A DNA stretch of 64,000 nucleotides, from assembly GCF_028656955.1 (NCBI RefSeq), contig NZ_JAMDGY010000027.1, positions 62,001-126,000 on the forward strand, given 5' to 3'. Source of the stretch: Pseudomonas fontis (lineage in GTDB: Bacteria > Pseudomonadota > Gammaproteobacteria > Pseudomonadales > Pseudomonadaceae). The notes below the pieces were generated by a model, which was not told where the DNA came from, ran no database searches, and was given only the letters and a program-made list of their open reading frames with translations. The translations under genes were made by a program, and so were the position numbers. Shown here piece after piece: positions 55,632 to 64,000 of the stretch (positions are counted from its first letter, which is position 1; each line of letters begins with the position of its first letter).

Positions 55632-57074
55632 ATGCAATTGATCTGGTTGCGCAGCGACCTGCGCATTCACGACAACACCGCCCTCGCCGCCGCCTGCGAG
55701 CGCGGGCCGACGCTTGCCGTGTGGCTGGCCAGCCCAGGCCAGTGGCAAGCCCATGACGACGCCCCGAGCAAGGTCGACTTCTGGCTGCGCAACCTCGGCA
55801 CCCTCAGCCATCGCCTGGCGACCCTGAATATCCCGCTGCTGGTGCGCCATGCAACGCACTGGGACGATGCTGCCCAGGTACTGCTGCAGCTGTGCCAGGA
55901 GCACCAGGTGCAGGCCCTGCACCTGAATGAGGAATATGGTGTTCACGAGCAGCGCCGCGACCATCAGGTACGCGAATGCCTGGAACGGAACGCTATCGAG
56001 GTGCACAGCCATCTCGACCAGTTGCTGTTCCAGCCGGGCAGTATCCTGACCCGCAGCGGTGGCTATTTCCAGGTGTTCAGCCAGTTCCGCAAAGTCTGCT
56101 ATGACCGCCTGCACTACAGCTCGCCGCCCCTGGTGGCGTTGCCGGCAGTGCAACAGCCGTTGCAGGTGGCCGCAGACCCGGTGCCGGAACAGATCGACGG
56201 CTTCGCGCCACCGGCGCAATCACTGCGCGACCTCTGGCCAGCAGGCGAAGCCGAAGCGCATGAGCGGCTGACCCGCTTCATCGATGAGCGGGCCGAGGAC
56301 TACCCCGAGCAGCGCGACCTGCCAGCGATTGAAGGCACCAGCCAGCTCTCGCCTTACCTGGCGGCGGGCGTGCTGTCCCCGCGTCAGTGCCTGCATGCCG
56401 CGCTGTTCAGCAACCAGGGCGAGTTCGCCAGTGGCAACCCTGGCCTGGTCAGCTGGATCAACGAATTGCTCTGGCGGGAGTTCTACAAGCACATTCTGGT
56501 GGGCTACCCACGGGTTTCCCGCCACCGCGCCTTCCGCACGGAAACCGAAGCCCTGCCCTGGCGTGATGCGCCCGAGGACCTTGCTGCCTGGCAGCAAGGC
56601 CGCACCGGCATACCGATCATTGACGCCGCCATGCGCCAATTGCTGGCCACCGGCTGGATGCACAATCGCCTGCGCATGGTTGTTGCGATGTTCCTCACCA
56701 AGAACCTGCTGATCGACTGGCGCGAGGGGGAGCGCTTCTTCATGCGCCACTTGATCGATGGCGATCTGGCCGCCAACAACGGCGGCTGGCAGTGGAGCGC
56801 ATCCACCGGCACCGATGCCGCGCCGTACTTCCGCATCTTCAACCCGGTGAGCCAATCCGCACGCTTCGATGGCCAGGGCCGCTTCCTGCGGCGCTGGCTG
56901 CCCGAGCTGAAAGCGCTGGACGACAAGGCGATTCATCAGCCAGCAGGCCTTTTTGCAGTGGACGGCTATCCACAAGCGATCATAGACTTGAGCCGTAGTC
57001 GTCAACGCGCATTGGAAGCGTTCAAACAGTTACCTAAACGCAACTCTCAAGAAGTGAATGAAGGTGCGCAGTAA
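55632..57074 (+). CDS. phrB: Deoxyribodipyrimidine photolyase (class I CPD)
   Basis: 480 aa. The N-terminal alpha/beta antenna domain (1-130, LIWLRSDLRIHDN) is followed by the FAD-binding helical domain. In the latter, ELLWREFYKHIL, GIPIIDAAMRQLLATGWMHNRLRMVVAMFLTK and NGGWQWSASTGTDAAPYFRIFNP are canonical. The enzyme uses blue light to split cyclobutane pyrimidine dimers. It is 11 bases after the MerR gene and overlaps the SDR gene by 17 bases, so one mRNA carries them all. Confidence 0.96.
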   Translation: MQLIWLRSDLRIHDNTALAAACERGPTLAVWLASPGQWQAHDDAPSKVDFWLRNLGTLSHRLATLNIPLLVRHATHWDDAAQVLLQLCQEHQVQALHLNEEYGVHEQRRDHQVRECLERNAIEVHSHLDQLLFQPGSILTRSGGYFQVFSQFRKVCYDRLHYSSPPLVALPAVQQPLQVAADPVPEQIDGFAPPAQSLRDLWPAGEAEAHERLTRFIDERAEDYPEQRDLPAIEGTSQLSPYLAAGVLSPRQCLHAALFSNQGEFASGNPGLVSWINELLWREFYKHILVGYPRVSRHRAFRTETEALPWRDAPEDLAAWQQGRTGIPIIDAAMRQLLATGWMHNRLRMVVAMFLTKNLLIDWREGERFFMRHLIDGDLAANNGGWQWSASTGTDAAPYFRIFNPVSQSARFDGQGRFLRRWLPELKALDDKAIHQPAGLFAVDGYPQAIIDLSRSRQRALEAFKQLPKRNSQEVNEGAQ

Positions 57075-57774
57075 ACAACCGGAACGCATTTGGATCACAG
57101 GTGCCAGCGAGGGCCTTAGCCTTGCCATGGCCCTACAATTACTGAGCCGAGGCTGCGAGGTGGCCATCAGTGGGCGGCAACTGCCAAACCACGATGAGCT
57201 GGCTGCACAGTTCCCCGGACAATTGCTTTTGCTGCACGAAAACCTGAGTGATGCTGCTCAAGCAGCCAGTGCGCAAAAGACCCTGCTTGAACGCTGGGGC
57301 ACCTTGGACCTGCTGATCATCAATGCCGGTACCTGTGACTACCTGAATGCTGCGCAGGTGAAGACCTCACTGTTCCAGTCGATGATCGAGAGCAATATCC
57401 AGGCTTCGGCAAATAGCCTGAACCTGGCATTCGCGCTGCTGCAGAAGGGCCAGGCCCCTTGCGTATTGGGCGTGGTCAGCAGCTACACCGCCGCGCAAGT
57501 GTATGAGCCCAGCCAACCGGCCACGCCCGAAAACAGCTTGCTGCAATTGTTCAGCGAGGCTCGCGGGACGCTGTTCGCACACGGTATCGACTTGATCCTG
57601 GCTGCACCGCAAACCCAGAAACGCCCTGTCACTCCGGTGCTGGCCATGCCTCAGGCCTGGAGCGCCGAAGACGCTGCGCAAAGCCTGCTCGAACGCCTGC
57701 CACAACGCCCGCACAACCTGGTGCTGGAAACCCTCGCGCCCAACGCGCTCTGGCCATTGCCCCGCAAGGCATGA
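57058..57774 (+). CDS. SDR-family protein with degenerate active site
   Basis: 238 aa SDR-like Rossmann protein. The nucleotide loop is recognisable (WITGASEGLSLAMALQL) and NAGTCDY follows. The serine of the active site may be SS in VVSSYT, but no Y-x-x-x-K follows at the expected spacing (YEPSQ and FSEAR do not fit). So classic dehydrogenase activity is unlikely or altered. It overlaps phrB by 17 bases at the end of the operon; small SDRs are known companions of photolyase operons in light regulons. Function unknown. Confidence 0.82.
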   Translation: MKVRSKQPERIWITGASEGLSLAMALQLLSRGCEVAISGRQLPNHDELAAQFPGQLLLLHENLSDAAQAASAQKTLLERWGTLDLLIINAGTCDYLNAAQVKTSLFQSMIESNIQASANSLNLAFALLQKGQAPCVLGVVSSYTAAQVYEPSQPATPENSLLQLFSEARGTLFAHGIDLILAAPQTQKRPVTPVLAMPQAWSAEDAAQSLLERLPQRPHNLVLETLAPNALWPLPRKA

Positions 57775-57794
57775 GCCCTGCCTGCGCAGGGCTC
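57773..57794. terminator. Hairpin between convergent SDR and pagL genes
   Basis: GAGCCCTGC and GCAGGGCTC form a perfect 9-bp stem with a 4-base loop. It starts on the last base of the SDR stop codon. There is no T run on either side, so termination may need Rho or the REP-like context; called with caution. Confidence 0.4.
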
Positions 57795-57805
57795 GCCCAA
57801 AGCGG

Positions 57806-58324
57806 TTAGAGCGGCATGCGGTAGTTCAGCGAGTAGGCCTCGACACCGTCATTCGGTGATTGCAGGCCTGCGTTGGAATAGTGGATCGCCCGTACGCCGA
57901 GCTCATGCCCACCGGCAAAGCGCAGGCCGAAACCGATACGGTCCTCGAACTGGAACGAGGAGCCAAGCTTGTTGCTTTCAAGTTCGGTGCTGGAGAACGC
58001 TGCGACGCCAATACCCGCTTCGATATAGGGTTTGACCGAGTCCCCGGCGAACTCGTAGACGAACACGGGAGCGAACGACAGGCTGTTGTTGCTGGCCGTC
58101 TTGTCGCCGACCCAGTAGGTGTAACCCCCATCCCAATAACCGGTCAGACGCCCCACACTGGTCTGCAACCAGCTAGTGTCCCAGTGCGACTGCAGGCCCA
58201 GGCGATAGACCATGGTCGAATCGCTCGTCTGGCCTACCGAGAAGGACAGGTCAGCGGCGTTTGCGGTAAAGGATTGCCCCAGGGTGACGGCCGCAATCGC
58301 AGCCAAGCAAAGCAGTTTCTTCAT
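57806..58324 (-). CDS. pagL: Lipid A 3-O-deacylase
   Basis: 172 aa outer-membrane beta barrel with a signal (LLCLAAIAAVTLGQSFTANA) cleaved near residue 23. The catalytic set of P. aeruginosa PagL is kept: H148 and S150 (AIHYSN) and E162 (GVEAYSL), near the C-terminus. The last strand ends in NYRMPL. It removes the 3-O-linked acyl chain from lipid A. The start at 58324 has AGGG nine bases upstream; the frame extends to 58369 without support. It lies between SDR (convergent) and murI, and is probably a single gene. Confidence 0.94.
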   Translation of the reverse strand: MKKLLCLAAIAAVTLGQSFTANAADLSFSVGQTSDSTMVYRLGLQSHWDTSWLQTSVGRLTGYWDGGYTYWVGDKTASNNSLSFAPVFVYEFAGDSVKPYIEAGIGVAAFSSTELESNKLGSSFQFEDRIGFGLRFAGGHELGVRAIHYSNAGLQSPNDGVEAYSLNYRMPL

Positions 58325-58440
58325 GAGAAACATCCCTTTTCTTACTGATTTGTTGGTTTTTTGTCTCATCAGACAAAATAGTAGAAATCGGCAGTGCTAC
58401 GAAGGTTCAGCGTGGGTCAGCGTTTTTTTTCACGCTTTTT

Positions 58441-59241
58441 TCACCGCTCGAAACTACGCACATTGTCGGAACTACTCCACAACAAAGGCAGGATGTTTCG
58501 CAAATGTTCGGGGCTGGCACTGGTCCAGAATTGCGCCGGCTGCGCCGGCCCTGCAGCCAGCAGCTCGCGCTCAAGAAGCAGGCGTTTCAGCTGACGAGCA
58601 ACCGCCGCGCCGGTGTCGATGAGAGCGACGCTGGGGGGGATCATTTCAGCCAGCAACGGCTTCAGGAACGGGTAATGCGTACAGCCGAGGATGAGCGTAT
58701 CGCAGCCTGCCGCCAGCAATGGATCAACATAGCCCTGCAGCAACTCGCGCAAGACGGGGCTGCTGAGGTCACCGGCCTCGATCAGTTCGACCAGCCCGGG
58801 GCAAGGCTGAGTGATCACCCGAACATCATTGGCAAAGCGGTCGAGCAATGCCGCAAACTTGGCGCTTTGCAAGGTCCCGGTGGTGGCCAGCACGCCGACA
58901 ACGCCACTGCGCGTGGCGGCAGCTGCAGGCTTGACCGCCGGCTCCATGCCTACCAGCGGCCACTCCGGATACCGCTCGCGCAAATCGGCCACCGCCGCAA
59001 CGGTAGCGGTGTTGCAAGCCAGGACCATCGCCTTGGCGCCCTGCTCACGGAAAAACTGCGCCACCGCCCGGCAGCGCTCGCGAATGAATTCCGGCGACTT
59101 CTCGCCGTAGGGGATATGCCCGCAGTCCGCGACGTAGAGCAGCGATTCGTTGGGCAGCAGGCGGGCAATTTCGGCCAGCACCGACAGCCCGCCGACACCG
59201 GAGTCGAACACGCCGATCGGCGCGGCGCCGGCCTCAGGCAT
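58441..59241 (-). CDS. murI: Glutamate racemase
   Basis: 266 aa. It makes D-glutamate for peptidoglycan with the two-cysteine mechanism: C76 (LACNTAT) and C187 (GCTHYPF), with D13 in FDSGVGG near the N-terminus. It is the last gene of hemA-prfA-prmC-moeB-murI; its start overlaps the moeB stop by 8 bases. A longer frame to 59346 runs through moeB and is rejected. Confidence 0.96.
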   Translation of the reverse strand: MPEAGAAPIGVFDSGVGGLSVLAEIARLLPNESLLYVADCGHIPYGEKSPEFIRERCRAVAQFFREQGAKAMVLACNTATVAAVADLRERYPEWPLVGMEPAVKPAAAATRSGVVGVLATTGTLQSAKFAALLDRFANDVRVITQPCPGLVELIEAGDLSSPVLRELLQGYVDPLLAAGCDTLILGCTHYPFLKPLLAEMIPPSVALIDTGAAVARQLKRLLLERELLAAGPAQPAQFWTSASPEHLRNILPLLWSSSDNVRSFER

Positions 59242-59989
59242 GGGCCTTCCCGCACACGGCACAACCGGGATCACGCTTGACGCGCAGCTCGCGGAAGCGG
59301 GTGCCCAAGGCATCCACCAGCAGCAGGCGACCCACCAGTGGTTCACCGAAACCAGCCAACAGCTTCAGCGCTTCCAGGGCTTGCAGGCTACCGATCAGGC
59401 CAACCAGCGGACCGACTACGCCAGCCTCGCTGCAGGTGAGCTCAGCTTCGCTGCCATGCCCGTAGAGGCAGTGGTAACAAGGGCTTTCCGGGCGACGCGG
59501 GTCGAACACCGACAGCTGGCCTTCCAGGCGAATGGCTGCCCCGCTCACCAATGGCTTGCCGGCGGCAACACAGGCGGCGTTCACCGCTTCGCGGGTGGTG
59601 AAATTGTCGGAACAGTCGAGTACCAGATCGACAGCAGCTACCGCTGCCGCCAATGAATCTTCATCCAACGCCTGGCGATGCGGAACCAGGGTGATCTCCG
59701 GGTTGATCGCCTGCAAGCGCTGCAACGCCGAGTCGACCTTGCTCAAGCCCACCGACGCCGTGTCATGCATGACCTGGCGTTGCAGGTTGGTCAGGTCGAC
59801 CGTGTCGAAGTCCGCCAGGTGCAGCTCGCCGACACCGGCGGCCGCCAGGTACAAGGCCACTGGCGAGCCGAGCCCGCCCAGGCCGATGATCAGCGCGCGG
59901 CTATGTTTGAGGCGCAACTGGCCATCGATATCGACTTGCGACAAAAGCACCTGGCGACTGTAGCGCAACAGCTCCTGATCACTTAGCAC
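59234..59989 (-). CDS. moeB: Molybdopterin-synthase adenylyltransferase MoeB-like
   Basis: 251 aa ThiF/MoeB/E1-like adenylating enzyme. The nucleotide loop GLGGLG (36-41), DNFTTR, and the zinc-binding CxxC pairs (C171/C174 and C243/C246) match the family, with C186 near the crossover loop. It adenylates a ubiquitin-like carrier (MoaD or ThiS) for sulfur transfer; which carrier is used is not shown by this window. It overlaps prmC by 7 bases and murI by 8. Confidence 0.92.
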   Translation of the reverse strand: MLSDQELLRYSRQVLLSQVDIDGQLRLKHSRALIIGLGGLGSPVALYLAAAGVGELHLADFDTVDLTNLQRQVMHDTASVGLSKVDSALQRLQAINPEITLVPHRQALDEDSLAAAVAAVDLVLDCSDNFTTREAVNAACVAAGKPLVSGAAIRLEGQLSVFDPRRPESPCYHCLYGHGSEAELTCSEAGVVGPLVGLIGSLQALEALKLLAGFGEPLVGRLLLVDALGTRFRELRVKRDPGCAVCGKAHA

Positions 59990-60813
59990 GAGAGGCGCCC
60001 CAAGGTAATGCGCTCATGACCACCCAGGTCCTGGCGGCTTTCGATCTGCTCGAAGTGATGTTGAGCCAGCAACTCGCGCACGGCGGCGGCCTGGTCGTAA
60101 CCATGCTCCAGCAGCAACCAGCCACCGGGCAGCAGATGCTGCGGCGCCTGGGTGATGATCTGGCGCAGGTCGTCGAGCCCGTCCGGGCCTGCGACCAGCG
60201 CGCTGCTCGGCTCGAAACGCACATCGCCGGCCACCAGGTGAGGGTCTTCGGCGGCAATGTACGGCGGGTTGCTGATGATCAGCTCGAACTGCTGGCCTTG
60301 CAGGGCGCTGAACCAGTGGCTGTTCAACACCGTGACATTGTCCAGTTGCAGGCGCTGGCGGTTGCGCTCGGCCAGGGCCACGGCTTCCAGCACGCGGTCT
60401 ACCGCCGTAACCTTCCAGCCGCGTCGCTCGCTGGCCAGGGCCAGGGCAATGGCCCCCGTGCCGGTGCCCAGGTCGAGCACGCGCATCGGGGTTGCGGGCA
60501 ACAGGGCCAACGCGGTCTCCACCAGCAGCTCGGTGTCCGGGCGCGGGATCAGCGTGTGCGGCGCCACTTCCAGGTCGAGGTTCCAGAACCCCTGTTGCCC
60601 AAGAATGTAGGCCACCGGCTCACCGGCACGACGACGCTGCAGGTATTCGGCAAAGGTCTGCGCCGCTTCGCTGGTGACGATGCGCTCAGGCCAGGTGTGC
60701 AGGTAGCTGCGCGACTTGCCGATGGCCGCAGCCAGAAGCAATTCGGTATCCAGGCGCGCCGTAGGTGAATCGGGCAGCTGCGCACCGCGAAGCAAGCTGG
60801 CAATGATGGTCAT
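59983..60813 (-). CDS. prmC: Release-factor glutamine methyltransferase
   Basis: 276 aa SAM-dependent N5-glutamine methyltransferase that modifies the GGQ glutamine of release factors. SAM motif I is LDLGTGTGAIAL (113-124) and the catalytic NPPY is at 182-185. It is downstream of its substrate gene prfA: its start abuts the prfA stop with no gap, so substrate and enzyme are made together. Confidence 0.96.
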   Translation of the reverse strand: MTIIASLLRGAQLPDSPTARLDTELLLAAAIGKSRSYLHTWPERIVTSEAAQTFAEYLQRRRAGEPVAYILGQQGFWNLDLEVAPHTLIPRPDTELLVETALALLPATPMRVLDLGTGTGAIALALASERRGWKVTAVDRVLEAVALAERNRQRLQLDNVTVLNSHWFSALQGQQFELIISNPPYIAAEDPHLVAGDVRFEPSSALVAGPDGLDDLRQIITQAPQHLLPGGWLLLEHGYDQAAAVRELLAQHHFEQIESRQDLGGHERITLGRLSC

Positions 60814-61896
60814 TTATTCACCCAGTGCAGCCAGTTGGTCAGCCTGGTATTCGGTCAGCAGCGGTTCGATCACCGCGTCGACGCCACCGGCCAGGACTTC
60901 GTCCAGGGAATACAGGGTCAGGTTGATGCGGTGATCGGTCACCCGGCCCTGTGGATAGTTATAGGTGCGAATCCGCTCGGAGCGGTCACCCGAGCCGACC
61001 AGCAGCTTGCGCTCGCTGGCAATCGCGTTCTGCGCGGCACTGGTCTGCATGTCGTTGAGCTTGGCCGACAGCCAGGACATCGCCCGGGCCCGGTTCTTGT
61101 GCTGGGAACGTTCTTCCTGGCACTCCACCACGATGCCGGTCGGCAAGTGGGTGATGCGGATCGCCGAGTCGGTCTTGTTCACGTGCTGGCCGCCCGCACC
61201 GGAAGAGCGGTAGGTATCCACGCGCAAATCGGCCGGGTTGATCTCGATTGCCGCCTGTTCATCCGGCTCAGGCAGCACCGCGACGGTGCACGCCGAAGTA
61301 TGGATACGGCCCTGGGACTCGGTTTCCGGCACCCGCTGAACGCGGTGCGCACCGGACTCGAATTTGAGCTTGCCATAGACATGATCGCCCTCGACGCGGG
61401 CAATGATCTCTTTGTAGCCGCCATGCTCGCCTTCGTTCTCGGAGAGAATCTCCAGGCGCCAGCCGCGTCTCTCGGCGTAGCGCGAGTACATGCGGAACAA
61501 GTCGCCGGAGAAGATCGCCGCCTCGTCGCCACCGGTACCGGCACGGATTTCGAGGAACACGTTGCGCCCATCGTTCGGGTCCTTGGGCAGCAGCATGCGT
61601 TGCAGCTCGCCCTCCAGCGCCGCGATCCGCTCCTTGGCTTCGCGGACGGCGTCCACGGCCATTTCGCGCATGTCGGGGTCGTTGTCCTTGAGCAGCGCCT
61701 GGGCTTCCTCCAGGTCGGCCTGCACCGCGCGCCACTGCCTATAGGTTTCTGCCACCGGCTCGACTTCAGCGTATTCACGCGAATAGGCACGGAAGCGGGT
61801 CTGGTCGGAAATGACCTCGGCATCACCGAGCAGGGCCGTCAGTTCCTCGAAGCGATCCTGGAGCGTGTCCAGTTTATTGAGCAGCGACGCTTTCAT
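60814..61896 (-). CDS. prfA: Peptide chain release factor 1
   Basis: 360 aa. It recognises UAA/UAG in the ribosomal A site and triggers peptide release. The GGQ motif lies at 235-237 ([13 protein letters not shown]), and the RF1-type codon-recognition region [14 protein letters not shown] is present at about 188-201. It overlaps hemA by 4 bases and precedes prmC, as in other gammaproteobacteria. Confidence 0.97.
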   Translation of the reverse strand: MKASLLNKLDTLQDRFEELTALLGDAEVISDQTRFRAYSREYAEVEPVAETYRQWRAVQADLEEAQALLKDNDPDMREMAVDAVREAKERIAALEGELQRMLLPKDPNDGRNVFLEIRAGTGGDEAAIFSGDLFRMYSRYAERRGWRLEILSENEGEHGGYKEIIARVEGDHVYGKLKFESGAHRVQRVPETESQGRIHTSACTVAVLPEPDEQAAIEINPADLRVDTYRSSGAGGQHVNKTDSAIRITHLPTGIVVECQEERSQHKNRARAMSWLSAKLNDMQTSAAQNAIASERKLLVGSGDRSERIRTYNYPQGRVTDHRINLTLYSLDEVLAGGVDAVIEPLLTEYQADQLAALGE

Positions 61897-63170
61897 TGCG
61901 GGGGTTTATCCGTGGAGCCCTCGTTGAGGGCAAAGAGTTCCTGGGCCATGGCCAACGCATCGAGGCGGCCTTCGGCAGAGAGCTTTTTCAGTTGCACGCT
62001 TGGGGCGTGCAACAGTTTGTTGGTCAGGCCACGCGCCAACTGCACCAGCACGTCCTCGGCGTTGCCGCCATTGGCCAGCAGGCGTTGGGCCTTTTGCAAT
62101 TCTTCGTCACGCAGGCGCTCGCTTTGCTGGCGGTAGGCCTTGAGCACATCGACTGCGGCCAGCTCGCGCAGGCGCGCCATGAACTCATCGGCGCCGGCGG
62201 TGACCAGCTCTTCGGCCGCCTGGGCAGCACCCTGACGGCTCTTGAGGTTTTCGGCAACCACATCGTGCAGGTCGTCGACGGTATACAGGTACACATCATC
62301 CAGCTCGCCGACTTCCGGCTCGATATCCCGCGGGACGGCGATGTCGACCATGAAGATCGGCTTGTGCCGGCGCAGCTTCAGCGCGCTTTCCACTGCGCCC
62401 TTGCCAAGGATCGGCAACTGGCTGGCGGTGGAGCTGATCACGATGTCGCTGTTGACCAGCTCCTGCGGAATATCGGCCAGCAGCACGGCGTGGGCACCGA
62501 ACTGTGCAGCGAGGGTACTCGCCCGCTCCAGCGTACGGTTGGCCACCACGATGCGCCGCACCCCCTGCTCGTGCAGGTGCCGGGCCACCAGGGTGATGGT
62601 CTCGCCGGCGCCGATCAACAGGGCCTGGCTGCGGCCCAGGTCGCTGAAGATCTGCTTGGCCAGGCTCACCGCGGCAAAGGCCACCGACACCGGGTTTTCA
62701 CCGATGGCGGTGTCCGTGCGCACCTGCTTGGCGGCGCTGAAAGTCGCCTGGAACAGGCGCCCGAGCAGCGGGCCCACGGTGCCGGCCTCGCGGGCCACGG
62801 CATAGGCCGACTTCATCTGGCCGAGGATCTGCGGCTCACCCAGCACCAGCGAGTCGAGCCCGGAGGCCACCCGCATCATGTGCCGCACGGCGGCGTCGTC
62901 TTCGTGGACATAAGCGCTCGCGCGCAGTTCATCCACACTCAAGCGGTGATAGTCGGCCAGCCAACGCAATACGGCGTCGGCTTCCAGGTGGTCCTGCTCA
63001 ATGTACAGTTCACTGCGGTTGCAGGTCGAAAGGATCGCAGCCTCGCGGCTGGCGGTCAGTCGACAGAGCTGCTGCAAGGCTTCCACCAACTGCTCTGGGG
63101 TAAACGCCACGCGCTCGCGTACGTCTACCGAGGCAGTCTTATGGTTGATACCGAGGGCAAGAAAGGCCAT
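61893..63170 (-). CDS. hemA: Glutamyl-tRNA reductase
   Basis: 425 aa. It reduces glutamyl-tRNA to glutamate-1-semialdehyde, the first committed step of C5-pathway haem synthesis. C50 in [10 protein letters not shown] is the catalytic thiol. The NADPH-binding part has [16 protein letters not shown], and a C-terminal dimerisation domain follows. It is the first gene of the minus-strand operon with prfA, prmC, moeB and murI. It diverges from the TPR lipoprotein gene; the 176-base gap holds both promoters. Confidence 0.97.
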   Translation of the reverse strand: MAFLALGINHKTASVDVRERVAFTPEQLVEALQQLCRLTASREAAILSTCNRSELYIEQDHLEADAVLRWLADYHRLSVDELRASAYVHEDDAAVRHMMRVASGLDSLVLGEPQILGQMKSAYAVAREAGTVGPLLGRLFQATFSAAKQVRTDTAIGENPVSVAFAAVSLAKQIFSDLGRSQALLIGAGETITLVARHLHEQGVRRIVVANRTLERASTLAAQFGAHAVLLADIPQELVNSDIVISSTASQLPILGKGAVESALKLRRHKPIFMVDIAVPRDIEPEVGELDDVYLYTVDDLHDVVAENLKSRQGAAQAAEELVTAGADEFMARLRELAAVDVLKAYRQQSERLRDEELQKAQRLLANGGNAEDVLVQLARGLTNKLLHAPSVQLKKLSAEGRLDALAMAQELFALNEGSTDKPPQ

Positions 63171-63346
63171 TCAAGGTCGCTGATTGTGACGTGAAGCCGA
63201 TAATTGTCCTACTTCGCCGTAGAGAGAACAACCACCGCTCGTTATTGTCTCTATAGTCAGTATCCAAATGGCCTATCAACCATGGGTTTGCCATGTCGCT
63301 TGTGTCATGATGACCCGACCGCAGGTTAGTCGCTCAAATCCCCTAT

Positions 63347-64000
63347 ATGAATAGATCTTCCGCGTTGTTCCTTGCCGTTGCCCTGCTCCAGGGTTGCCAG
63401 ACGCTGGGCCCCGGCGCCCGTGACGCCACGGCGCCTGCCGAAGACGCCGCAGCGGCCGTCGAAGCCAAGCCGATCGTCTACGGATCGTTCCGCCAGGACA
63501 CCATCTACAGCCTGCTGACCGCCGAACTCGCCGGGCAGCGCAATCGCTTCGACATCGCCCTGGACAACTACCTCGACCAGGCGCAGAAGACCCAGGACCC
63601 AGGCATTTCCGAGCGCGCCTTCCGCATTGCCGAATACCTGGGCGCCGATCAGGCCGCCCTGGAAGCAGCCTTGACCTGGGCCAGGAACGACCCGCAGAGC
63701 CTCGACGCACAACGCGCCGCCGCCATCCAGCTGGCCCGCAGCGGTCGCTATGACGACGCCATGGTCTATATGGAGAAGGTGCTGCTGGGCAAGGGCGACA
63801 CGCATTTCGACTTCCTCGCGCTGTCTGCCGCCGAAACCGACCAGGAAACCCGCGACGGCCTGCTGCAAAGTTTCGACCGCCTGCTGCGCAAGTTCCCCGA
63901 CAATGGCCAACTGGTGTTCGGCAAGGCCCTGCTGCTGCAACAGGATGGCAAGTCCGAAGAAGCCCTGGCCCTGCTTGAGGCGCATCCGCCGCAAGATGGC
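63347..64000 (+). CDS. TPR-repeat outer-membrane lipoprotein (partial, 5' part)
   Basis: 218 codons are present before the right edge, with no stop. The start MNRSSALFLAVALLQGC has a lipobox LLQG-C17, so the protein should be lipidated. The mature part has TPR-like helix pairs: IYSLLTAELAGQRNRFDIALDNYLDQ, then SLDAQRAAAIQLARSGRYDDAMVYMEKVL, and QLVFGKALLLQQDGKSEEALALLEAH. In Pseudomonas, from memory, such a gene lies between hemA and lolB, and lolB would be next beyond the edge. No strong ribosome site is seen. Function is not established. Confidence 0.85.
   Translation, partial: MNRSSALFLAVALLQGCQTLGPGARDATAPAEDAAAAVEAKPIVYGSFRQDTIYSLLTAELAGQRNRFDIALDNYLDQAQKTQDPGISERAFRIAEYLGADQAALEAALTWARNDPQSLDAQRAAAIQLARSGRYDDAMVYMEKVLLGKGDTHFDFLALSAAETDQETRDGLLQSFDRLLRKFPDNGQLVFGKALLLQQDGKSEEALALLEAHPPQDG

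Noticed and set aside
58441..59346. Longer murI reading from 59346
   Set aside because: The extra 35 residues are shadow sequence of moeB and the family start is at MPEAG, 59241.

Overview
This 64 kb window is chromosomal DNA from a Pseudomonas, most likely of the P. putida group. High GC content, dense short-gap operons, hemA-prfA-prmC-moeB-murI, ampD-ampE next to nadC, the mqo, hpt and upp-uraA genes, and three related intergenic REP-type inverted repeats all point there. From memory, the gene order resembles the fruR-to-hemA side of the P. putida KT2440 chromosome; no database was searched. I see no tRNA, rRNA, IS element, prophage or CRISPR array.

Layout. 1-9.8 kb: end of a fruR/cra-like regulator, a TatD nuclease, a chemoreceptor, ampE-ampD, a DUF1631 protein, nadC, then trxB and a 2-Cys peroxiredoxin (ahpB-like) behind an OxyR-like site. 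10-20.7 kb: cysZ, a BdlA-like PAS-PAS receptor, a GT4 glycosyltransferase, an old-yellow-enzyme reductase, a glutathione peroxidase, slyD, pta without ackA, an acyltransferase, an OmpA-like lipoprotein and ogt. 20.8-32 kb: a sensorless histidine kinase with a REC-TPR regulator, then a MalT/LuxR-type regulator, DUF1329, DUF1302 outer-membrane protein and acyl-CoA ligase, which look like one uptake-and-activation module for a hydrophobic carboxylate. 32-44 kb: transporters and redox genes, hprA-like and rsmC, a yybP-ykoY (Mn2+) riboswitch ahead of a GDT1-family exporter, an M48 lipoprotein, a dCache chemoreceptor, an unusual SRAP protein and small genes. 44-52.5 kb: mqo behind a 608-base leader, purine and pyrimidine salvage (hpt, upp, uraA), hemH. 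52.5-57.8 kb: a photolyase cluster (renalase-like FAD enzyme, DUF523-DUF1722 fusion, LitR-like MerR regulator, phrB, SDR) carrying three copies of T(G/A)TACA-N12-TGTA(C/T)A. 57.8-64 kb: pagL, then murI-moeB-prmC-prfA-hemA read leftward and a truncated TPR lipoprotein read rightward.

How parts work together. The peroxide module (OxyR site, peroxiredoxin, thioredoxin reductase), the Mn2+ export module and the light/photolyase module each combine a recognisable cis-element with the matching effector gene. These three are the best-supported regulatory circuits here. The photolyase cluster is the most interesting accessory system: the repressor-like MerR protein lacks the residues needed to bind B12, and three proteins of uncertain function share its control elements.
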